44,577 bases of DNA from Rhodobiaceae bacterium (GTDB lineage Bacteria > Pseudomonadota > Alphaproteobacteria > RS24). The position numbers and the translations under genes were made by a program. The stretch's first letter is position 1, and the number at the start of each line of letters is the position of its first letter. Location: assembly GCA_018673175.1 (NCBI GenBank), contig JABHDF010000044.1:1-44577 (forward strand). Reading direction: 5' to 3'. Of the stretch, positions 38,389 through 44,577 are shown in pieces. The notes beneath the pieces are model-generated. The model saw nothing but the letters and a program-made list of their open reading frames with translations, made no database searches and was not told where the DNA came from.

Positions 38389-38563
38389 GTGTAACTCCTT
38401 GAGCCAACCCTAGGCTTTTGCGGCGGGGAAGAGAAGGCGGGATGAAAAAAAACTCATCCGCGCCTCCATCTGCTGATTTGCCCTCAGAGCCGAAGTTTTG
38501 CCAGACCGAGGGGGTGATGAGCAAATCATCAACATGAATTGTGGCAAGGGTGCGGCAGGTGGC

Positions 38564-38592
38564 TTGCGTCTCGCGGAAAGGTCGCATATATT
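38564..38592 (+). promoter_or_regulatory. Predicted pckA promoter
   Basis: TTGCGT (38564-38569), a 17-bp spacer and TATATT (38587-38592) form a sigma-70-like promoter, giving a leader of about 65 nt before the pckA ATG. Confidence 0.55.
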
Positions 38593-38630
38593 TCGGCATC
38601 CGCTCAAGAGGGGCGCATGTTTATTTGGCA

Positions 38631-38649
38631 CCCGTTTCTGGCAAACGGG
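38631..38649 (+). promoter_or_regulatory. Hairpin beside the pckA ribosome binding site
   Basis: CCCGTTT (38631-38637) and AAACGGG (38643-38649) form a perfect 7-bp stem with a 5-nt loop, ending 2 nt before the Shine-Dalgarno AGGGGA (38651-38656). It could affect ribosome access or mRNA stability. Confidence 0.5.
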
Positions 38650-38664
38650 CAGGGGATTTAGATC

Positions 38665-40266
38665 ATGAAACAAACCGGTTTCCACATCAGCAAGAACGGC
38701 ATTGACCATGAAGGTCTGGACAAGGCTTCTGCGATTCATTGGAATTTGCGTCCATCGCAAATTTACGAAATGGCTCTGGCCCGCGGCGAAGGCGAAATTG
38801 CCGACAGCGGACCGCTTTTGGTGAAAACCGGGTCGCACACAGGCCGCTCGGCGCAAGACAAGTTTATTGTCCGCGACGCGACCACCGAAGACACCATCTG
38901 GTGGGACAATAATAAGTCGATGACCAGTGACCAATTCGATGCGCTTCACGAAGACATGGTGGCCTATTCAGAAGGCAAAGAGTTTCTCGTGCAAGACCTA
39001 TTTGGTGGCGCCGATGAGACCCACCGCTTGGCGACCCGCGTGGTTACCGAGCTGGCTTGGCACTCGCTGTTTATTCAAAACTTGCTGATTGAGCCAGAGA
39101 CCCAAGAGCTAGACGGTTTCGACCCCAGCTTTGTGATTATGAATTTCCCAGGCTTTAAAGCCGATACGGCCCGCCACGGCAGCCGTTCTGAAACCATGAT
39201 TGCGGTGAACTTCGACAAAAAACTAGTGCTGATTTGTGGCACGTCTTATGCGGGCGAAACCAAGAAGTCGGTTTTCTCGATGTTGAATTACGCCCTTCCC
39301 GCCAAACGCGTGATGCCGATGCATTGCTCGGTAAACGTGGGTGACGCAGGCGATAGCGCCGTATTCTTTGGGTTGAGCGGTACAGGTAAAACGACCCTCT
39401 CAGCAGACCCGAACCGCGTTTTGGTTGGCGATGATGAGCATGGTTGGTCAGAAAATGGCGTCTTCAACTTTGAGGGCGGCTGCTATGCGAAAATGATTAA
39501 TCTGTCGGCGGAAGCCGAACCAGAGATTTTTGCCACCACGAAACGCTTCGGCACCGTGTTGGAAAATGTGGTGATGGATCCAGATACCCGCGAGTTGGAC
39601 TTCAATGACAATACATTGGCCGAAAACTCACGTGGTGCCTATCCGCTGAGCTTTATTCCCAATGCGTCCGAAACCGGAACCGCGGGACACCCGAAAAACA
39701 TTATCATGCTGACCGCCGATGCCTTTGGTGTCTTGCCGCCGATCTCGCGCATGACCCCAAGCCAAGCGATGTATCACTTCTTGTCGGGCTACACAGCCAA
39801 AGTGGCTGGCACCGAAAAAGGGGTGACCGAGCCAGAAGCTACTTTCTCGACCTGCTTTGGCGCGCCTTTCATGCCGCGTCACCCATCCGAATATGGCAAC
39901 TTGCTGCGCGACTTGATTGCGGAACATGACGCCAAATGCTGGTTGGTCAACACAGGTTGGACCGGCGGTGCCTATGGTATTGGCAACCGCATGCCGATTA
40001 AAGAAACCCGTGCGCTGCTCTCGGCCGCGCTCGATGGCAGCCTCAACAACGTAGAATTCCGCATCGACGAAAACTTCGGTTTCGATGTGCCGGTCTCTGT
40101 GCCAGGTGTCGATGGGTCGATTTTGAACCCGCGCGATACATGGGCCGATAAAGACGGGTATGACGCGCAAGCCAAGAAATTGGTTTCCATGTTCGTCACT
40201 AATTTCGATAAGTTCATGGACCACGTCGACGAAAACGTCCGCGCGGCGGCACTTGCTGCTGAATAG
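38665..40266 (+). CDS. pckA: Phosphoenolpyruvate carboxykinase (ATP)
   Basis: PckA converts oxaloacetate and ATP to phosphoenolpyruvate, the entry to gluconeogenesis. The 533-residue protein has the ATP-type signature: substrate-binding arginine in [12 protein letters not shown], the metal-binding HCSVNVG, the kinase-1a P-loop [18 protein letters not shown] at about 234-251, the kinase-2 segment VGDDEHGW and [10 protein letters not shown] good promoter and an AGGGGA ribosome binding site precede the ATG. It is followed by a bidirectional terminator and converges on polA. Confidence 0.97.
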   Translation: MKQTGFHISKNGIDHEGLDKASAIHWNLRPSQIYEMALARGEGEIADSGPLLVKTGSHTGRSAQDKFIVRDATTEDTIWWDNNKSMTSDQFDALHEDMVAYSEGKEFLVQDLFGGADETHRLATRVVTELAWHSLFIQNLLIEPETQELDGFDPSFVIMNFPGFKADTARHGSRSETMIAVNFDKKLVLICGTSYAGETKKSVFSMLNYALPAKRVMPMHCSVNVGDAGDSAVFFGLSGTGKTTLSADPNRVLVGDDEHGWSENGVFNFEGGCYAKMINLSAEAEPEIFATTKRFGTVLENVVMDPDTRELDFNDNTLAENSRGAYPLSFIPNASETGTAGHPKNIIMLTADAFGVLPPISRMTPSQAMYHFLSGYTAKVAGTEKGVTEPEATFSTCFGAPFMPRHPSEYGNLLRDLIAEHDAKCWLVNTGWTGGAYGIGNRMPIKETRALLSAALDGSLNNVEFRIDENFGFDVPVSVPGVDGSILNPRDTWADKDGYDAQAKKLVSMFVTNFDKFMDHVDENVRAAALAAE

Positions 40267-40292
40267 TCCTGAATAAATCAGGTAAATAATTC

Positions 40293-40322
40293 AAAAGGCG
40301 GGGCTTAGACCCCGCCTTTTTT
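40293..40322. terminator. Bidirectional terminator between pckA and polA
   Basis: GGCGGGG (40297-40303) pairs with CCCCGCC (40310-40316) around a 6-nt loop, flanked by AAAA on the left and TTTTTT on the right. It is a strong intrinsic terminator for pckA and, because of the A-run, can also act on polA transcripts. Confidence 0.92.
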
Positions 40323-40343
40323 GTATTTCTTTCCTATTTTTCT

Positions 40344-40384
40344 GATTAATAGTATTAATCAAACATATTAATCATACTATTAAT
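40344..40384. repeat. ATTAAT palindrome cluster
   Basis: Four copies of the self-palindrome ATTAAT begin at 40345, 40354, 40367 and 40379. The outer pair forms a perfect 10-bp inverted repeat, ATTAATAGTA (40345-40354) with TACTATTAAT (40375-40384). The first two copies form TGATTAAT-AGT-ATTAATCA. The last overlaps the polA stop codon. Nothing else in the window has this composition. Confidence 0.75.
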
Positions 40385-43256
40385 GCGCTTCTTCCCAATT
40401 ATTCGCCGCCATAGCATCTACAACGAGGGGAACCGACAGGGTTAGCTTCGGCGCGCAGGCGTTTTCCATAGTTTGGCGCACGATTTCTATCAATTTCGGG
40501 CAATCTTCTTTCGGGGCCTCAAAAATCAACTCGTCATGCACTTGCAACAGCATCCGCGCATCCGTGAGCCCAGCTTTTTGCAGCGCTTTTGGCATTTGTA
40601 TCATCGCGCGGCGAATAATGTCGGCCGCCGTGCCTTGAATGGGCGCATTAATGGCAGCCCGCTCGGCAAACGCCCGCCGGGCTGGAATTTTGGCGTTAAT
40701 CTCGCTCAAATGCACTTTGCGGCCGAACAAAGTCGTCACATAGCCTTGCGCTTTGGCCTCGGCTTTCACCGTTTCCATATAGTCTTTAATGCCCGGGAAT
40801 TTGGCAAAATAGGCGTTGATGTAATCGCTGGCCTGGCCGCGCGAAATGCCCAGCTGATTGGCCAAGCCAAAAGCGGAAATGCCGTAAATAATGCCAAAGT
40901 TAATCGCCTTGGCACGGCGACGCACATCCGCGGTCATCTCCGCCAAGGGCACGTTAAACATCTCGGACGCGGTCATCGCATGAATATCATGGCCCGCTTG
41001 AAAAGCATCGCGCAGCGCGTCAATCTCGGCCATATGCGCCAACACCCGCAGCTCAATTTGGCTGTAGTCGGCACTGACCAATTGATAGCCCTCCGGCGCC
41101 ACAAAAGCCGTGCGAATGCGGCGTCCATCTTCGGTGCGAATGGGAATGTTCTGCAAATTCGGGTCCGACGAAGACAGGCGCCCCGTGGTGGTGGCGGCCA
41201 AAGAATACGAGGTATGAATGCGCCCTGTTTCGGGATGAATAAAGCCCGGCAAAGCGTCCGTATAGGTCGACTTTAATTTGGCCAGCCCGCGCCATTCCAA
41301 AACTAGGCTCGCCAGCTCATGGCCATCGGCGGCAATGCCTTCCAGCACTTCCGCACCCGTGGCCCAAGCCCCGGTTTTGGTTTTCTTGCCGCCTGGCAGA
41401 GCCATTTTATCAAACAGAATATCCCCTAGCTGCTTTGGACTGGCAATGTTGAAGGTCTCGCCAGCGGCGGCGAAAATAGCCTCTTCCATACCCGCCATTT
41501 TTTGCGCGAACTCGCCAGAGAGGCGCGATAAAACCGTGCGATCGACATGCACGCCAATGGCTTCCATTTCGCGCAAAACCGGCACCAAAGGCCGCTCGGT
41601 AGATTCGTAAACCCCCACCATATGTTCGCTCGCCAAGCGCGGCTTTAAATGCCGCCAAAGCCGCAAAGTCACATCCGCATCTTCGGCCGCATAAGGCACC
41701 GCCTTGTCTAGAGGCACTTGGTCGAAGGTAATCATGTTCTTGCCGCTGCCCAGCAATTGCTTGATGGGGATGGGCGAATGGTCGAGATATTTTTGCGCCA
41801 GAAAATCCATGCCATGACCATGCGCGCCCGCATCTAGCGTGTAGGACAAAAGCATCGTGTCATCAAAGGGCGTCACCTCCAGCCCGTTGCGCGCGAGAAC
41901 TTGCAAATCAAATTTCGCGTTTTGCAAAACCTTGAGGATCGACGGGTCGGCTAAGAGCGGTTTTAAAATCATTAAAGCCTTGGCCATGTCTATTTGGGTC
42001 GGCGCGCTATCGCCGAAATCAAGCCCATCAGAACCACCATGTTGAAGGGGCATATAGGCCGCCTCGCCCGGCGCCACGGCCATGGATATGCCAACCAACC
42101 GACATTGCATCGTATCCAAACCATCGGTTTCTGTATCTATCGCCAAGACGCCTGTCTCATAGGCACGCGCCACCATGGCCTCTAATTGCGCCTCGGTTTC
42201 AAGGCAGGTATAGTTGGCCGCATCGATGGGCGGCATAGCAGCAGGTAGACTACGATAGGCGCCCGATTCACCCTTTTGGGCGGCGGCTTCAGCCGCTGGT
42301 TTCTCGTCGGCAGCCAATGCGTCCGAGGCTCCAAAGGCCTCCGCATCCCAATCATAGCGCGTGGCCAAACGTTTGGTCAGCGTGTTGAATTCCATCGCTT
42401 TGGCAAAGCCCAATAATTTAGCGCCCTCTGGCGCGCGCATGGCCATATCTTCAAAACCAACCGGCATGGGCGTGTCTTGGCGCAGCGTCACCAGCTCGCG
42501 ACTGATGCGCGCCTGCTCGGCAAATTCGATGAGGTTCTCGCGGCGTTTGTTTTGTTTGATCTCCGAGGCGCGCTCCAAAAGCGTATCGAGGTCGCCATAT
42601 TCGTCGATCAATTGCGCCGCTGTTTTAATGCCAATGCCCGGCACCCCCGGCACATTATCGGCGCTATCGCCAGCCAGCGATTGCACATCAATGACCTTAT
42701 TGGGCGCGACGCCAAATTTCTCCCGCACTTCGTCGGGGCCAATGAATTTGTCTTTCATCGTGTCGACCATATCAATCGTGCCACCGACCAATTGCATCAA
42801 ATCTTTATCGGACGAAACAATCGTCACGCGCGCGCCCAGTTTAGCCGCCTCCACGGCGTAAGTGGCGATTAAGTCATCGGCCTCAAAACCTTGCAAATCA
42901 ATGGCGGGAATATCAAAGGCGCGCACGGCCTCGCGCACGAGGGGAAATTGCGGGCGCAAGTCTTCGGGCGCGGGCGGGCGATGGGCTTTATATTGGTCGT
43001 AAATATCATTGCGGAAAGTTTTTCCCGAAGCGTCAAAAATCACTGCCAGATGGGTCGGGGTTTGCGCCCCGCCCATATCGTTCAACAGCTTTAGCAGCAT
43101 ATTGCAAAACCCCGATACGGCGCCAACCGGCAAGCCATCCGACTTGCGCGTAAGCGGCGGCAGCGCGTGATAGGCGCGAAAAATATAGCCAGAGCCATCG
43201 ACCAAATAGAGGTGATCATCTTTGCTTAGCGGGCTCGAAGCTGGGGATGGGGTCAT
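40380..43256 (-). CDS. polA: DNA polymerase I
   Basis: PolA fills gaps and removes RNA primers during repair and lagging-strand synthesis. The 958-residue protein has all three domains: a 5'-3' exonuclease with LYLVDGSGYIFRAY at the start, a 3'-5' exonuclease with the metal ligands in LAIDTETDGLDT and thus probable proofreading, and the polymerase with motif A DYSQIELRVLAHM, motif B RRAKAINFGIIYG and motif C QVHDELIFE. I start it at the ATG at 43256; a TTG at 43280 is less likely. Its upstream partner is divergent. The stop codon lies inside the ATTAAT repeat. Confidence 0.97.
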   Translation of the reverse strand: MTPSPASSPLSKDDHLYLVDGSGYIFRAYHALPPLTRKSDGLPVGAVSGFCNMLLKLLNDMGGAQTPTHLAVIFDASGKTFRNDIYDQYKAHRPPAPEDLRPQFPLVREAVRAFDIPAIDLQGFEADDLIATYAVEAAKLGARVTIVSSDKDLMQLVGGTIDMVDTMKDKFIGPDEVREKFGVAPNKVIDVQSLAGDSADNVPGVPGIGIKTAAQLIDEYGDLDTLLERASEIKQNKRRENLIEFAEQARISRELVTLRQDTPMPVGFEDMAMRAPEGAKLLGFAKAMEFNTLTKRLATRYDWDAEAFGASDALAADEKPAAEAAAQKGESGAYRSLPAAMPPIDAANYTCLETEAQLEAMVARAYETGVLAIDTETDGLDTMQCRLVGISMAVAPGEAAYMPLQHGGSDGLDFGDSAPTQIDMAKALMILKPLLADPSILKVLQNAKFDLQVLARNGLEVTPFDDTMLLSYTLDAGAHGHGMDFLAQKYLDHSPIPIKQLLGSGKNMITFDQVPLDKAVPYAAEDADVTLRLWRHLKPRLASEHMVGVYESTERPLVPVLREMEAIGVHVDRTVLSRLSGEFAQKMAGMEEAIFAAAGETFNIASPKQLGDILFDKMALPGGKKTKTGAWATGAEVLEGIAADGHELASLVLEWRGLAKLKSTYTDALPGFIHPETGRIHTSYSLAATTTGRLSSSDPNLQNIPIRTEDGRRIRTAFVAPEGYQLVSADYSQIELRVLAHMAEIDALRDAFQAGHDIHAMTASEMFNVPLAEMTADVRRRAKAINFGIIYGISAFGLANQLGISRGQASDYINAYFAKFPGIKDYMETVKAEAKAQGYVTTLFGRKVHLSEINAKIPARRAFAERAAINAPIQGTAADIIRRAMIQMPKALQKAGLTDARMLLQVHDELIFEAPKEDCPKLIEIVRQTMENACAPKLTLSVPLVVDAMAANNWEEAH

Positions 43257-43411
43257 GGGGGCGGTTCTCTCTCTTAACAATTCTCTTTTGTCACACTAGC
43301 AAAGCGCAGAGGCAAAGAAGACATCAAATTGCGTTTTGTCGATTTATTCCCCAGAACAAAAATGCTACACCTTTGGCTCTCGGGTTTTCGGGATGTCATA
43401 AGGATTATACC

Positions 43412-44341
43412 ATGTCTGAATTTGCGCTGCGCGCTCAAGGTCTCAAAAAAACCTATAAAGCGGCTGGCAATGCGCCCGCCAAACAAGCCCTCAAAGGCAT
43501 TGATTTAAATGTGCCGCGCGGCTCGATTTTTGGCCTTTTGGGGCCAAATGGAGCGGGCAAATCGACCTTCATCAATATTCTCGCCGGCATGGTGATGAAA
43601 ACCGAAGGCACGGCCTCCGTATGGGGCTTTGACATTGACGAAAACCCCCGCCAATCGCGCGCCTCTATTGGCATTGTGCCGCAAGAATTATCAATCGACC
43701 CGTTTTTTACCCCGGGCGAAATTATGGAGTTTCAGGCGGGCATGTATGGCGTGCCGAAATCGGAACGCCGCACTCTGGATATTTTAAAAGCCGTCGGCCT
43801 CGACGATAAAATAAACGCCTATGCGCGCACGCTTTCGGGTGGTATGCGGCGGCGTTTATTGGTTGCCAAAGCGCTGGTGCATAATCCGCCGGTTCTAATT
43901 CTCGACGAGCCAACCGCAGGCGTGGACATTGAGCTGCGCCGCCAGCTTTGGGATTATGTTTTGGAGCTAAACGCGCAAGGCGTGACGATTGTTTTGACCA
44001 CGCATTACCTCGAAGAAGCCGAAGAGCTATGCGATACCATCGCGATTATCGATCAGGGCGGATTGGTGGCTTGCGACAGCACACAAAACCTATTGAGCCA
44101 AATTGATAATAAAACCCTGCTCATTCGTCCCAGCACCTCGCTGACGGCGGCACCTGATTTGGGCGGCATCACCTGTCAGTTGCGCGAGGATGGCCGATTG
44201 GCGGTGCAATATAATCCGGGCGACATGCACGCAGGCGCGGTCATCGGCGCGGTGCAAGGCGCGGGCATTGAGATTGTCGACTTAGACACGCAAGGTGCCG
44301 AGCTGGAAACCGTATTTATGAAATTGACCAGTCACAAATAA
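43412..44341 (+). CDS. ABC-2 type transporter ATP-binding protein, orphan
   Basis: A 309-residue ABC ATPase of the ABC-2/DrrA-YadG group. Walker A is GLLGPNGAGKSTF near 41-53, the signature LSGGMRRRLLVAKAL, Walker B LILDEPTAGVDIE and the switch H in TTHYLEEAEEL; the C-terminal 80 residues form the small domain usual in this group. The ATG at 43412 follows AAGGAT. No permease gene is beside it: polA is divergent and methylmalonyl-CoA epimerase follows after 20 bp. Its membrane partner, and so its substrate, is unknown; export of a polysaccharide, lipid or drug is typical of the group. Confidence 0.9.
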   Translation: MSEFALRAQGLKKTYKAAGNAPAKQALKGIDLNVPRGSIFGLLGPNGAGKSTFINILAGMVMKTEGTASVWGFDIDENPRQSRASIGIVPQELSIDPFFTPGEIMEFQAGMYGVPKSERRTLDILKAVGLDDKINAYARTLSGGMRRRLLVAKALVHNPPVLILDEPTAGVDIELRRQLWDYVLELNAQGVTIVLTTHYLEEAEELCDTIAIIDQGGLVACDSTQNLLSQIDNKTLLIRPSTSLTAAPDLGGITCQLREDGRLAVQYNPGDMHAGAVIGAVQGAGIEIVDLDTQGAELETVFMKLTSHK

Positions 44342-44360
44342 CCCCAAACAGGAGCCTCCC

Positions 44361-44577
44361 ATGATCAGACGTTTAAACCATGTCGGCGTTGCCACCCCCT
44401 CCATTGACGAGGCGGTAAAGCTATATCGCGATGTTCTGGGAGCGACAAAAATTGGCGAAAAGTTTAAAATGGAAGAGCAAGGCGTCTGGGTCTGTTTCGT
44501 CGATTTGCCAAACAGCCAAATAGAGCTCATCGAGCCGATTGACGGGAGCAGCACCATCACCGGGTTTTTGAAAAACA
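44361..44577 (+). CDS. mce: Methylmalonyl-CoA epimerase, partial
   Basis: The gene runs off the right edge after 72 codons (family length is about 134). The N-terminus MIRRLNHVGVATPSIDEAV is the typical vicinal-oxygen-chelate start with the metal-binding His at residue 8 (LNHVGVA), followed by LYRDVLGA and the metal-ligand glutamate in QIELIEP. The enzyme interconverts the R and S forms of methylmalonyl-CoA in propionate metabolism. CAGGAG precedes the ATG, 20 bp after the ABC ATPase stop, so the two are probably co-transcribed. Confidence 0.9.
   Translation, partial: MIRRLNHVGVATPSIDEAVKLYRDVLGATKIGEKFKMEEQGVWVCFVDLPNSQIELIEPIDGSSTITGFLKN

Larger units (their letters stand above)
38389..38664. 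other. Divergent control region chvI/pckA
   Basis: This 276-bp gap holds no gene. It carries the pckA promoter and leader hairpin (both listed) and, near the chvI side, GGATGA (38440-38445) and TCATCC (38454-38459), a 6-bp inverted repeat around an A-run. I see no clear chvI promoter. Confidence 0.6.

Overview
The window is a chromosomal segment of an alphaproteobacterium. It has moderate to fairly high GC, dense packing and almost wholly housekeeping content. Several gene clusters are typical of that class: chvI-chvG-hprK-EIIA-HPr-ahcY; a tsaE/amgK fusion with a murU-like gene, addB, addA and trxA; pyrF/trpF-trpB-trpA-accD-folC downstream of rpsA-ihfB; and rnd-lptC-lptA-lptB-hpf. AddAB instead of RecBCD, a class II (CP4-like) AroA, a FYDLN-acid protein and a truncated kinase-only HprK agree with this. 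I do not assign a genus. No phage, insertion sequence, CRISPR array or defence island is visible.

Layout. Positions 208-9274 are all on the minus strand: a Rieske oxygenase, an ABC-F ATPase, recQ, katG with a Fur-family regulator directly upstream, and a secreted lipase-like lipoprotein. Positions 9464-12933 run plus: RNase D, then lptC-lptA-lptB (lipopolysaccharide export) and the hibernation factor hpf. A minus-strand tRNA-Ala(GGC) and a FYDLN zinc-ribbon protein follow. From 13646 to 23980 is a long plus-strand array: aroA, cmk, rpsA, a strong terminator, ihfB, a LapA-like membrane protein, pyrF, trpF, trpB, trpA, accD and folC, many overlapping or separated by a few bases. From 38388 down to 23999 is a second long array on the minus strand: chvI, chvG, hprK, EIIA, HPr, ahcY, tsaE/amgK, a murU-like gene, addB, addA and trxA. 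pckA (plus) diverges from chvI and converges on polA (minus), with a terminator and an AT-rich palindromic repeat between them. An orphan ABC-2 type ATPase and the start of methylmalonyl-CoA epimerase close the window.

Functional links. ChvG-ChvI, the HprK/HPr/EIIA phosphorelay and PckA form a plausible carbon/envelope control node. The AmgK-like kinase and MurU-like nucleotidyltransferase look like consecutive enzymes of peptidoglycan-sugar salvage. KatG with its Fur-like regulator is a peroxide-defence unit. AddAB and RecQ serve recombinational repair. The trp genes, aroA, pyrF and cmk supply aromatic amino acid and nucleotide synthesis.

I found no convincing undescribed multi-gene system. 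The most interesting signals are small: a nested inverted repeat around the predicted ahcY promoter, a palindrome over a leaderless-looking fur promoter, a 10-bp hairpin over two possible tsaE starts, a hairpin next to the pckA ribosome binding site, tandem repeats before hpf, an ATTAAT palindrome cluster between pckA and polA, and the absence of rapZ, rpoN and ptsN from loci where alphaproteobacteria often carry them.
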